Positions 36,961-47,279 are shown, counted from the stretch's first letter. The stretch: DNA of 64,000 nt from Dendrobium chrysotoxum (GCA_019925795.1 CM034311.1:16932926-16996925), one strand, 5' to 3'. Numbers and translations are program-made. Notes: generated by a model not told the origin, from the letters alone.

Positions 36961-37749
36961 CAGCAGTCGAAAATCAAGAGAAGCCCTAGCCGCTTGTTTT
37001 CTGCCCTTCGCTCCTCTACCCTCTGCCGGCCCTACCGGAGGGCCTACTTCGCCTCCATGGCAAACATCTCCTCTCCCTCAAATTTTCCTCCGCTATCCAA
37101 CATTGTTGGTCCTTCCCCCTCCCCCTCGGAGCTTAACTGGTCCAATATCTTTTTTGGTCTTAGGAATCTTAGTAATCCCTTCTCACTTTGTCTGAATCCC
37201 TCTCGGGATGACCCCCTCGATTTCAATGAAGCTCATGTGAAAGATGCGACGGATGAATGGGGTCTGTCGCTAGTTGGCTACTCCATTGGTAGGCGGTTGT
37301 ACTATGAATCCCTGCTCTCGGATATCCGTAAGTCTTGGAAGTTGAAAGGTATGATGCAGATGCTTTCTCTTAGTGATGGCTTCTTTATGTTAAAATTTTC
37401 GTAGCCTGAAGACTACAATATGGCTCTCTCCGGGGATGTCTAGTTTTTTTCTAGGGAAACCATTTGTTCTTTAAAAATGGTCCCTAACTTTAAACCAAAA
37501 ATAGAAAAGTTTTCTACTATTCCCATTTGGTTCAAAATTCTTAATCTTCCATTGCCTTGTTGGACACTAGAAGGGATTTCTCGTATTGCTAGCAAGATAG
37601 GGACTCCCCTGGCTGTGCATAATTTAACTGCTGAAAGAACTATGCTAACCTATGCAAGAGTATGTGTCCAAGTCTCCAAAGATTGTGCCTATCCTGATAA
37701 AATCCCCATCACAATCCTGGGAGAACCCTTTGAGCTTCAAATATAGTAT
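36961..37749 (+). pseudogene. L1 LINE, part A: ORF1 (DUF4283) up to the Sirevirus insertion
   Basis: ATG at 37057. The translation has the L1 ORF1 order: SLVGYSIGRRL, SWKLKGMMQMLSLSDGFFML, then IPIWFKILNLPLPCWTLEGI, SRIASKIGTPLAV and LTYARVCVQV. Stops lie at 37402-37404 and 37441-37443. The reading is cut at 37749 and continues after the retrotransposon at 49273 with YEWKPTPCDFC, the usual lead-in to the zinc knuckle. A TAG replaces the codon at the junction. The LINE was already decaying or has decayed since. Confidence 0.85.
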
Positions 37750-38000
37750 TGTTGCAAATCTGGTTTTGATGATGACAAACATGTTTCCAGTGTGTTTTGC
37801 TTGGCTAATCAGTTTCAGGCACAAAAGACCGCGAGCTACTCAAGCCAACTCAAGATCAGGTCCAAGTGTGTCAAATGTATGATTTTTCCTTTTATTGAGT
37901 CAATTGTAATGTAACTGATTCCCTAGCTAAGTAACCTTGCACACACACACTCAGGGAGAGAGATTGAGTGAATTAGAGTTTCTGTTAAAATTTTGTTCAG

Positions 38001-38673
38001 ATCGTCCTGGACGATAGTAGCATCGTCCTGGACGATCCAGTTAAAACAGAAACCCTAATTAGGGCGACTAAGTTAAGAGGGTCTGAATAAGCAGATCGTC
38101 CTGGACGATCTTTGGATCGTACGGGACGATATGCTCAAATCAGAAATTCCCAGCCGCCAGATTAAGTTAGGCAAGTTTTATTTTAAGTATTTTGGTCTGA
38201 TCGTCCCGGACGATACGTGTATCGTCCTGGACGATGCACTACAATCATGCCTAAATTAGTCTGGTAATTAAGGAAAGCAATTAATGTTTAATTGATACGA
38301 TCACATCGTCCTGGACGATCGCAGGATCGTCCCGGACGATCGTGATTGTCTTGTGCATTTCAGTTGTACGACCTGAACTGTGTTCAGGATGATTTTGGGC
38401 CTTTTTGAACTAATCGTACAGGACGATGTCCAAATCGTCCTGGACGATCAAGTCATTTTTTGGTCGTCCAGCACAGATTTCTCTGGACGACCCGAACTGT
38501 CTTCTGGACAATTTTCCTCAATTTGCACTAATCGTCCCGGACGATCGTAGTATCGTACGGGACGATATGAACAACTTTTTCTACTGATCGTCCAGAAGAG
38601 CCTAATCGTCCAGACTGAATCAGCTAAATTTGAACTGATCGTACAGGACGATGTTCAGATCGTCCTGGACGAT
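38001..38673. repeat. Seven pairs of 15-bp palindromes, each pair 21 bp apart (5' LTR)
   Basis: Full copies such as ATCGTCCTGGACGAT, ATCGTCCCGGACGAT, ATCGTACGGGACGAT and ATCGTACAGGACGAT start at 38001/38022, 38095/38116, 38200/38221, 38305/38326, 38413/38434, 38531/38552 and 38638/38659. Every pair is exactly 21 bp. Pair-to-pair steps are 94, 105, 105, 108, 118 and 107 bp. Inverted half-sites GGTCGTCCAG and CTGGACGACC also start 21 bp apart (38462/38483). Each palindrome carries two CpGs. Confidence 0.95.
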
Positions 38674-38716
38674 ATTGGCCGACCAGTTGAGATTTAGGGA
38701 AAATTTTAAGCCCTCC

Positions 38717-38725
38717 TTTAAAAGA
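38717..38725 (+). promoter_or_regulatory. Candidate TATA box of the Sirevirus LTR
   Basis: CTTTAAAAG lies 44 bp after the last palindrome and before the GA-rich leader. The old element has CCCTATATTTAAG at the aligned place. The alternative ACTATAAAATC at 39169 would put the hairpins upstream of the start. Confidence 0.4.
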
Positions 38726-38956
38726 ACTTTTTCCAATTTTTGGAAAAATCTTTTGCTACCTTCCTTCCCTGAGAAACCCTAGAGAGAAGAGAGAGTTGGG
38801 AGAGAGAGAAGAGATCTTGTGAGGGAGAGTTAGTGAGGGATTCACTAAGGTTGCTCCAAGCACGGATCAGAGTCGTCTTCTCCGCTCGTCGTCTGTCGTC
38901 TAGTCGGTGTTCTTCGTGGGAGGATCGTTCGCAAGAAGATCCGGGGTTCTCTGCCC

Positions 38957-39095
38957 GCTTCAGGTGGAAGCAAAAGGAGTTTGAAGGTTCTCTGCCAGCT
39001 TCAGGAGGAAGCGAAAGGAGGTCAGGTTCTCTGCCTCACCGTGTGGTGAAAAGGAGGTGTTTTGTACAGGCTTCTCCGCCTTGCTGTGGGAGCAA
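38957..39095 (+). repeat. Four tandem stem-loop units with covarying stems
   Basis: After each TTCTCTGCC or TTCTCCGCC word comes a five-base stem: GCTTC/GAAGC (38957-38971), GCTTC/GAAGC (38998-39012), TCACC/GGTGA (39036-39049), TTGCT/AGCAA (39081-39095), then AAAGGAG. Stem sequences differ between units but remain complementary. Spacing is 41, 38 and 45 bp. Confidence 0.8.
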
Positions 39096-39408
39096 AAGGA
39101 GAGTCACTTTCGTTTAGTGCAATACCCGGAGGGGAGGCTCCGGGGAGTGGACGTAGGTCAAGTTGACCGAACCACTATAAAATCTGGTTTGCTTTTCTGA
39201 TTCAGTTTTGCACTTTACTTTTCAATATAAATTGCTTGGATGATTATCGTTGGTTGATCTTTTCGTTATTATTTACTTGTTTCCGCTGCTAAGTATCGAA
39301 AAGATTTTTATTGTTATCGTGAAATTTTTAAATAACCAATTCACCCCCCCTCTTGGTTAGCCTCGGGACTAGTTCAGTAGGGCTTAACATCCCTTTCGAA
39401 CTTTCAAG

Positions 39409-39421
39409 TGGTATCAAAGCG
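39409..39421 (+). other. Primer-binding site (initiator Met tRNA)
   Basis: TGGTATCAAAGCG lies two bases after the 5' LTR. It matches the usual plant Copia primer site, with A for G at one position. Confidence 0.85.
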
Positions 39422-39461
39422 GGATTCAAAATTTCTGTTTAAAAACTTTTGAATTTGATCC

Positions 39462-41273
39462 ATGGCTAACTGTAACAATCGTAATACTGCTGAAGGTTAT
39501 TCTATAACTAGACCACCGTTGTTTGATAACATTCCAATTGATTTTTGGAAAACACGCATGTCTACTTTTCTTCAGTTTATTGATTATCGCATGTGGATGT
39601 TAGTTAAGGACGGATACAAACCACCTTTTCGAATGGTTAACAATGTGAAAACTGAATTGCCGTTTGCTGATTGGACGTTTGATGATCGTGATTTAGCACA
39701 GTTAAATGCCAAATGTTTGAACTGTTTCTTTTGTGCTTTAAAATCTGAGGACTATATGCATGTTTCTACTTATACAACGGGAAAAGAGATTTGGGATAGA
39801 TTATGTATAACATACGAAGGTACAACTGAAGTCAAACAGTCTAGGTTAAACATCTTGTTACATGATTACAAACTTTTTCGCATGAAACCTAGTGAGACTA
39901 TTTCAGAAATGTACACAAGGTTCACTCAGATTGTTACCTCTTTGCATGCTTTAGGTAGAGAACATACCAACTACGAAAGAGTGAACAAGATTCTTAGATG
40001 TTTGCCTGCTTCTTATGATGCTAAGATTACTGCTATTACTGAATCCAAAGATTTAAATACTTACTCTATTGACAGCTTACTTGGATCACTCATTGCTTAC
40101 GAGCAAGGGGTGAACCAAAGGCAACTTGATGCAGGTGAACGCAAGAAAGAGAAGACAGTGACACTAAAGGCCAAAGATTCAGATGCTAGCACTTCCGGGT
40201 CTGATAGCGATGATGTTGCCTTAATCACAAGGCAATTCAAAAGCTTTCTAAGGAAGAAACATAAGAACCATCAGAAGTGGAACAAGGGTAAGTTCAATAA
40301 AAACTTTAAGGGTTCATCTGAATCGGTTTGTTTTGAATGCAGGAAGCCCGGACACATTAAGGCTGATTGTCCGATACTTAAAGCTCATCCAAGCAAGGAG
40401 AAGGGTGAGGAGAAACCAAAGTTCAGAAAGGATAAGAAGCGGATTCAGAAGGCGTTCTGGGCAGACTCTGCATCCGACTCTTCTGAGACTGAAGCTGAAG
40501 AGGAGGAAACAAACTTGTGTTTGATGGCTGATGATCACCCTGGTCAGTCCGACCAGGAAGAGGTATGTGAGCTTACTTACGATCAGTTATTTGAAGTTTC
40601 TGAAAAGATTCATACATCGTATAGGAAGCTTAAGAAAACTCATGCTAGTTTGAAACTAGATTATCTGACTTTGCAAAAAGAGCATGAAGTGTTGATTAAG
40701 GATCATTCCACCATTGATAGCAATCACATGTCTTTACTAGATGAGTTTGATGAACTGAATAAAAAGCATTATGATTTAATTGTTGAGCATAACTTGTTAA
40801 AAACATCGCATGTTGAATTAGAACTTTCTTTTAAGAAAGTGAATGATTTGGCATCTGAGTTAGAAAGTATTGAAAGTGCAAAAACGTTTGAAATTGAAAG
40901 TTTAAACAAACACATTGAGTTTTTGAAAGTGAAAATCAGTGCTTTTGAAAATAACAAAACACCGCCTACTTTTGAACAATTTTATGCACCGCCACCTTTT
41001 AAAAATTCTGTTGCAAGTTCATCAAAGCATGTTTCATACACTACTAGGAAGAGGCACTATCACTCACGACGTTTAGTTAATCCTTTTCCTAGTGTTAGAT
41101 ATTTTTCATGTGGCATGTTAGGACACATATCACACACTTGTACTGTTCACCGTAGTACACATTGGGTGTGGAGACCCAAACTGCCTGTTGCACAGCACAG
41201 CACGCATGCATCGCATTCTTCTTTTCATAAGAAGGAACACAAACCTGTTTGGGTTCCTAAGACTGACATTTGA
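39462..41273 (+). CDS. gag: Sirevirus Gag polyprotein
   Basis: 603 aa from the ATG 41 bp after the primer site. An N-terminal Copia gag (UBN2-like) domain covers about residues 60-200 (SRLNILLHDYKLFRMK). A zinc knuckle C-F-E-C-R-K-P-G-H-I-K-A-D-C lies near 290-303, an acidic stretch follows, and residues about 380-510 form a heptad-rich coiled coil. A second knuckle (around 548-558) has lost its first Cys, now Tyr; the old element keeps it. Gag forms the virus-like particle. The ORF ends at TGA 41271-41273, and pol lies in another frame, so it is not a simple gag-pol fusion. Confidence 0.9.
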   Translation: MANCNNRNTAEGYSITRPPLFDNIPIDFWKTRMSTFLQFIDYRMWMLVKDGYKPPFRMVNNVKTELPFADWTFDDRDLAQLNAKCLNCFFCALKSEDYMHVSTYTTGKEIWDRLCITYEGTTEVKQSRLNILLHDYKLFRMKPSETISEMYTRFTQIVTSLHALGREHTNYERVNKILRCLPASYDAKITAITESKDLNTYSIDSLLGSLIAYEQGVNQRQLDAGERKKEKTVTLKAKDSDASTSGSDSDDVALITRQFKSFLRKKHKNHQKWNKGKFNKNFKGSSESVCFECRKPGHIKADCPILKAHPSKEKGEEKPKFRKDKKRIQKAFWADSASDSSETEAEEEETNLCLMADDHPGQSDQEEVCELTYDQLFEVSEKIHTSYRKLKKTHASLKLDYLTLQKEHEVLIKDHSTIDSNHMSLLDEFDELNKKHYDLIVEHNLLKTSHVELELSFKKVNDLASELESIESAKTFEIESLNKHIEFLKVKISAFENNKTPPTFEQFYAPPPFKNSVASSSKHVSYTTRKRHYHSRRLVNPFPSVRYFSCGMLGHISHTCTVHRSTHWVWRPKLPVAQHSTHASHSSFHKKEHKPVWVPKTDI

Positions 41274-41284
41274 TGATTTTGTAG

Positions 41285-44200
41285 GTGTGCTCTCACACAA
41301 GACCTCGTGAGAGCATGTGGTACCTGGACAGCAGATGTTCTAGACATATGACTGGAGATGCAAATCAGTTCATTTCGCTGGAGGCCAGAGCTGGAGGCAA
41401 GGTTACACTTGGAGATAACACCACCAGGAAGGTGGTAGGCACAGGTATGATTGGTGATTCAAAGAATTTTATGATTGATAATATTTTGCTTGTAGATGGA
41501 CTGAAACACAACTTGCTGAGCATTAGTCAACTCTGCGACAAGGGATACAACATCAAATTCCTGCCCACTGGCTGCATTTTAAGCTTAAATGATGAAGTTG
41601 TTTTGGAGGGGCAAAAGATCAACAACGTCTACAAGCTGGATGTAAGTAGCATTAAATCTGATAATTCAATTTGCTTAAAAATTGCTGCTGATGAGTCTTG
41701 GTTATGGCATAGGAGATTGTGTCATGCCAGTATGAAAATCCTTAGGAGAGTCACCCAAAAGGACTTAGTTAGAGGTGTGCCCAAGCTTAAGTTCACTAAG
41801 GATCACCTGTGTGGTGCCTGTCAGTTGGGGAAGCAAGTCCAGTCCTCTTTTCACTCAGTTAAGGACATTAGCACCTCTAGACCTTTAGAAGTTCTTCACA
41901 TGGACCTCTTTGGACCCATTAGCACTGCCAGCTTAGGAGGGAGAGTCTATGGTTTTGTGATTGTTGATGATTATTCAAGGTTCACTTGGGTTAAGTTTTT
42001 GTCACACAAATCTGAGTCATTTGATGAGTTTAGATCTTTCTCTACTTGGATTCAGAAGAAGTTAGGATGTGAGATTATTACCATCCATAGTGATCACGGA
42101 GGGGAGTTTGAAAATGAAAGATTTGGAAGTTTTTGTGAGAATCATGGGATTAGTCACAATTTTTCAGCTCTTAGGACCCCTCAACAGAACGGGGTAGCTG
42201 AAAGGAAGAACAGGACCTTAGTGGAAGCCGCTAGAGCCATGCTTGCCGAGTATTCACTTCCTAAATACTTTTGGGCTGAAGCGGTGAACACTGCCTGTTA
42301 TGTGCTGAATAGGGTAAATGTGAGAGTCAAGCTGAACAAGACACCTTATGAGATCATTAAGGGTAGAACTCCAAATCTGTCTCACCTCCATGTCTTTGGC
42401 TGTAAGGTTTTCATTCTAAACAACGGGAAGTCACCCTTAGGAAAATTTGACCCCAAATCTGATGAAGGAGTGTTCTTAGGATATTCAAGTGTGGGGAAAT
42501 TCTTTAGGGTGTTCAATAGGAGGACTTTGGTGGTGGAAGAAACAACCCATGTAGTGTTTGATGAATCTGATCCTAAGGAGTCTAGATCTGAAGTAGAAGA
42601 TGAAGAGATTGTTGAGGTTACCCAAGGAGTTGGAAATATAAATTTGGAGGAAAGGGTAGAACCTCAAACCACATTGCCTAGAGATTGGAGATATTCTTCG
42701 AGTCATCCTAAAAAACTGATCTTAGGAGACCCTTCTGAAGGTGTTAGGACTAGGCATGGACTTAGGAAGGAAGTAAACCATTCTGCCTTTATCTCAATGA
42801 CTGAACCCACCAACATCAATCAAGCCTTGTCGGATAAGTTTTGGATTTTAGCTATGCAGGAAGAATTGAATCAATTTGTAAGGAATGATGTTTGGGAGTT
42901 AGTAGAAAGACCTAGAAACCAAAGTATTGTGGGAACCAAGTGGGTCTTTAAGAATAAGATGAATGATTCTGGTGTGGTGGTGAGAAATAAGGCAAGATTG
43001 GTGGCTAAGGGGTATAATCAGATAGAAGGGATAGATTTTGAGAAAACTTTTGCCCCTGTAGCTAGATTGGAAGCCATTAGAGTGCTACTAGCCTTTGCCT
43101 GTTACAAGGGATTTAAGCTGTTTCAAATGGATGTCAAGAGTGCCTTTTTAAATGGGGTAATTAAAGAAGATATTTTTGTAGAACAACCCCCAGGTTTTGA
43201 GAGTTCCCAATATCCAAGTCATGTCTATAAATTAAAAAGGGCCTTATATGGATTGAAACAGGCACCCAGAGCTTGGTATGAGAGGCTTAGCACATTCCTG
43301 TTAGAAAGAGAGTTTGTTAAGGGGAGCGTAGACACCACCCTTTTTCTGAGGAGAATAGGAGATGACTTACTCATTGTCCAGATTTATGTTGATGATATAA
43401 TTTTTGGATCTTCTGATAAATATTTATGTGATGAGTTTTCCAAAATAATGAGTAAGGAGTTTGAGATGAGTATGATGGGAGAATTATCCTACTTTTTGGG
43501 GTTTAGCATAAGGCAAACGGATAATGGAACCTTTCTCAATCAATCAAAATACACTAAAGACATTTTGAAGAAATATGAAATGGACAAAGCCAAGCCAATC
43601 AATACTCCCATGCCCTCCTCAGTTCAGTTAGACAAGGATTCAAATGGAAAATCTGTTGATCAGAAGAAGTATAGAGGGATAATAGGTTCACTGCTTTACC
43701 TGACTGCTAGCCGACCTGATATCATGTTTAGTGTCTGTCTTTGTGCTAGGTTTCAGGCTGATCCTAAAGAGTCCCACCTGACTGCTGTTAAGAGAATTCT
43801 TAGATATCTTTTAGGGACCCCAAACCTAGGAATTTGGTACCCTAGGCACAGCACCTCTTTTGAGATCATTGGATATTCTGACTCTGACTTTGCGGGGTGT
43901 AGGGTAGATAGGAAGAGTACCTCTGGGACTTGTCAATTCATAGGACAGTCGTTAGTCTCCTGGTCCAGTAGAAAATAGAACTCAGTTGCACTTTCCACTG
44001 CTGAAGCTGAGTACATTGCCTTAGGAAGTTGTGTGGCCCAAGTTCTTTGGTTGAAACAACAAGTCTTAGATTTAGGAGTACCCGTTGGCACAATTTCTGT
44101 TCTGTGTTATAATACCAGTGCCATCTGTATCTCTAAGAATCCAATCCAACATTCTAGGACCAAACACATTGACATTAGGCATCACTTCATTAGGGACCAT

Positions 44201-44335
44201 GTTACAAAAGGGGACATTGAGCTACATCATGTAGCAACTGAAAATCAGCTGGCTGACATATTCACTAAACCACTGGCCTTTGACTCATTCAGCATTTTGA
44301 GAACCAGATTAGGAGTGATTGATATAAATGCTTGA
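41285..44335 (+). pseudogene. pol: Sirevirus Pol (protease, integrase, RT, RNase H) with one in-frame stop
   Basis: Open from a GTG at 41285, directly after a TAG in the same frame. Residues 12-24 are the protease site, reading D-S-R where the family has D-S-G. A pre-integrase HHCC domain covers about 140-185. The integrase triad is near D206, D269 and E305. RT follows (ARLVAKGYNQ, QMDVKSAFLNG, YVDD at about 701-704), then RNase H from about 862. TAG at 43976-43978 interrupts RNase H after SWSSRK; the same frame continues NSVALSTAEAEYIAL to 44335. The likely ancestral codon is CAG. All catalytic residues seen in integrase and RT are intact, so only protease and RNase H look damaged. Confidence 0.9.
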
Positions 44336-45660
44336 TTCTGATGACTGCTGATTTCTGATTGTTCTGACTGGTAGTCTATTTTTCTGTTAGTTAGTTTTTG
44401 GTTTGATTACTTGCTTTCAGTTGTTTTTATGTCTTTTGTTGATTTTCGTTTTAGCCGTACTGTTAGTTTGATTTGAGTATTTACTCTGATGTGATTTTAT
44501 ACCTGTTTTTATTCACTGGTTCATATCTTGCACTTACTGTTTTATGTTTTTCAAAATCTGATCACCGCTCACTACTTCTGATAATCTGAATTTCTGACTG
44601 GGAGTTTTTACCTTGTTTTGATTTGGAAGCTGGTAAGCAGTGATTGATTCCACTGAATCTATTAAAGGGAAGAAACATTGATGATTGTTTCTCTTCCTCT
44701 AACTCCTTTACTGGTGTATGGTTTCTTTTGGATAAAAATCCTCTTCAAAATTAAAATGTTAGTTTTTTTTGAAATAGAGATTATTTTATCTTCCTACAGT
44801 AATCTACCTCATATCACTAGTGTTTTGCAAAGTCTTGAGTCATTAGTTTGATTTTCTAAAACCAAGTGATTGCATTTATCATATGATGTGTGGTTTTTGT
44901 TTTGTGAATCATTCTTCCCTACTGTGGAGAGTCATCTCCTATGTCTGGAAGATAGATTCACAGCTGAGACTCTTTAATGATTATGAGAAGGAGAAAGCTT
45001 ACAAAAGATGTGTAGTGCGCCAACCAAATTGAAAAAGAGGCATAAAATGAGCCAAAAACTGAAAAGATGCGAAAATACCAAATACACAAAGTGTATCAAA
45101 AATCAAAAGATGCGCAGTGCGCCAAATAAATTAAAAAAAAAGAGGCACAAAATGAGCCCAACCTAAGCTTTCGTCTCTTTCAGATCTTTAAATGTCTTAG
45201 AAAAAACTCGTGTGTCACTTAATACGTTCAAAAGCTTGAGTTTGAAAATCTTGATTTTTGATTTTTTACTTTGTAACACTATTATATCAGATATTTTTCT
45301 GGAACGAGGCTTGAAAGGATCTCTTTTCAAATCTAATGTCTTTTCTTCTGAATCGGATTTTTGTTTTGAAAGAGGTTTGCATCGATAAGGTGCCTGGAGT
45401 AGGAGTTACGAAAGTCGATTTTTCCAACCTTTTTTGGATTTCAGCGCTGTCAATCGTTCTCTTATTGGTTTTTGAATATAAAATCAAGGAAAAATTCTGA
45501 TTTACTGAGCAGCTTGATCAAAAAAAAAAAAAACTTTGCTTTTTCATGTTTTTTCTTCTGTGAGTTTTTTTGTCATTTTTGTGTCATTTTGATTTACATA
45601 ATTGTGTTTTTGGAATCCTGATCGATCATCTTCATCATCCATCTTTTTCTATTCTCTTCA
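44336..45660. other. Sirevirus spacer between pol and the palindrome array
   Basis: Non-coding. It contains a direct repeat of about 50 bp: GTAGTGCGCCAA with AGAGGCATAAAATGAGCC (45010-45056), again at 45115-45160, 105 bp apart. Confidence 0.6.
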
Positions 45661-45661
45661 C

Positions 45662-46186
45662 ATCGTCCTGGACGATCCACATATCGTCCTGGACGATCCA
45701 CTCCGTCCTGGACGATCTAAACATCGTCCTGGACGATTCGTTCAGAATCGCCCCCCCACTGCTCCAGCTGCTGAAAAATTCCAATTATTGGTGATCGTCC
45801 CGGACGATACTCACATCGTCCAGGACGATATGATCCATAATTTCTTGATCTGATCAAACGGCTGAGATTGCACCAATTATTGCCCATCGTCCCGGACGAT
45901 CCCTTTATCGTCCCGGACGATCCACCTGTCAAGCCGCTGGACGATTCAAATTCGGCCCATCCGACATATTTATTGTACATCGTCCTGGACGATCCACCTA
46001 ATCGTCCGGGATGATACCTTTTCGTCAACGGTCGTCCAGCTGACTCCTCGGGACGATCGCCTGTGTCTAATCATCCCGGACGATATCTGATCGTCCTGGA
46101 CGATCAGACCGCCTTTTTGACCAATCGTACAGGACGACATAAATGCCCCGATCGTCCCGGACGATGTCTCGATCGTACGGGACGAT
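45662..46186. repeat. Internal array of paired palindromes upstream of ORF3
   Basis: The same 15-mers as in the LTR start at 45662/45683, 45702/45723, 45794/45815, 45886/45907, 45979/46001, 46070/46090 and 46151/46172. An unpaired copy is at 46124. Spacings are 21, 21, 21, 21, 22, 20 and 21 bp. Most pairs are 91 to 93 bp from the next. The array ends 95 bp before the ORF3 ATG. Confidence 0.95.
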
Positions 46187-46280
46187 CAGTCCGTTTTCTT
46201 TATAAACAGCAGATTTCTTGAGTTTTTTTTCACACCGATTTTCTCCACTCCACTTCTACTCCTTACTCTCTCAATTCCTC

Positions 46281-47279
46281 ATGGCTGGTGGCAAGCGTTC
46301 CCGTCAGAAGGGTGCCAGTTCCTCCCGGGGGCCGGTTGATCCTCGCTTCCCTAATGTAGCCGATCAGGCTGCCTTTGAGCGATACTGCGAGGTGGGAATC
46401 ACGCCTTCAAAAATAGTAAATCCCCGTACACTCACATATCCTGTCCTTGATCTATTCGCCCACACCTCCCTCACCTTCATCCTCACCCTCGCCTTTCCCT
46501 TTAGTTCCGAACTTCTTCGCGTTTTCTTCGCGAACCTACGAATTACCGCTGACTACTCCACTCTCCGGTCCTATGTCAATCAGCGCCCTGTTGAACTCAC
46601 CTATCAGAACTTTCACTCCATTCTCCACTTGTCTATCACTGGCGACAAACTCCACACACTTACCACCGACCCAGACTATGATTGGAGTGTCGCTAATCAT
46701 TTCCTCCGTAATACAAATGCCCCTTACCATGACAATGCCTGTTCCACACTTCTGAAAGACGCCAGGACTATCCAACATGTTCTTCGTTCCTCCGTCATTC
46801 CAAAGGCGGGGGATCGAATTCACATCACCCCCCTCCTGTCCTTGACTACCTACTACATCATGGCCCGTAGGGAATTCAATGCCGCCGATCTCATTATCCG
46901 ATACCTTGAGCACCTTACCACCATTCGAGATCCAGGTCATCGCCGTCGCCCAAATCTAGCCTTAGGACATCTCATTGCCTATGCTCTTGAAACCAAGTAT
47001 GACCTGCAATATCCTGCAGCCCCAGATGTTCCTACTCACTTCCTCACCAACAATGCCTTCCATGTCGTTCACAGCACTCGACTACATCTGGAGCCCGCCT
47101 CGGATGTTGAGGAAGAGGAAGAAGCGGCCATTCCCGCTCCTGCGGCAGCCGAGGCACCTGCTCCCCTTCGCATTGCCTCTCCCTTTGACCACCTGGTGCA
47201 GCGCTTTGACCCGTGGGAGGCACGGTTCATGGACTATGTTGCGCAGCAGCAACAGCAGCATGACCAGGACATGGCCTGA
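46281..47279 (+). CDS. Sirevirus extra 3' ORF (putative plant transposon protein, env position)
   Basis: 332 aa from ATG 46281 (in-frame codons upstream lack an earlier ATG except alternative starts). The N-terminus is basic (GGKRSRQKG), suggesting nuclear or nucleic-acid contact. The body resembles the uncharacterised 'putative plant transposon protein' family, with blocks such as FFANLRI, YHDNACSTLLKDARTIQHVL and GHLIAYALETKYDL. A Glu-rich stretch, an Ala/Pro linker and a Gln-rich tail end it. No signal peptide or clear membrane span is present, so an envelope role is unlikely. No stops or shifts. It sits just after the palindrome array, which may act as its promoter. Function unknown. Confidence 0.75.
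   Translation: MAGGKRSRQKGASSSRGPVDPRFPNVADQAAFERYCEVGITPSKIVNPRTLTYPVLDLFAHTSLTFILTLAFPFSSELLRVFFANLRITADYSTLRSYVNQRPVELTYQNFHSILHLSITGDKLHTLTTDPDYDWSVANHFLRNTNAPYHDNACSTLLKDARTIQHVLRSSVIPKAGDRIHITPLLSLTTYYIMARREFNAADLIIRYLEHLTTIRDPGHRRRPNLALGHLIAYALETKYDLQYPAAPDVPTHFLTNNAFHVVHSTRLHLEPASDVEEEEEAAIPAPAAAEAPAPLRIASPFDHLVQRFDPWEARFMDYVAQQQQQHDQDMA

Larger units (their letters stand above)
37750..39406 (+). repeat. 5' LTR, young Sirevirus
   Basis: The palindrome array occupies 38001-38673. A TATA-like CTTTAAAAG follows at 38717-38725, then a GA-rich leader, tandem hairpins (38957-39095), and GACCGAACCACTATAAAA at 39159-39176. It ends CTTTCA, two bases before the primer site. Confidence 0.95.

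Noticed and set aside
38001..38673. CRISPR-like regularly spaced repeats
   Set aside because: Plant nuclear LTR; repeats are palindromes of 15 bp with unequal spacing between pairs and no cas genes.
38833..39117. 94-codon open frame in the LTR (again at 48699-48983)
   Set aside because: It lies over the tandem leader hairpins; the old LTR's open frame there is in the opposite sense of coding logic and its protein differs. Open only because the hairpin units are short on stops.
46536..46940. 134-codon minus-strand open frame
   Set aside because: Shadow of the Sirevirus 3' ORF.
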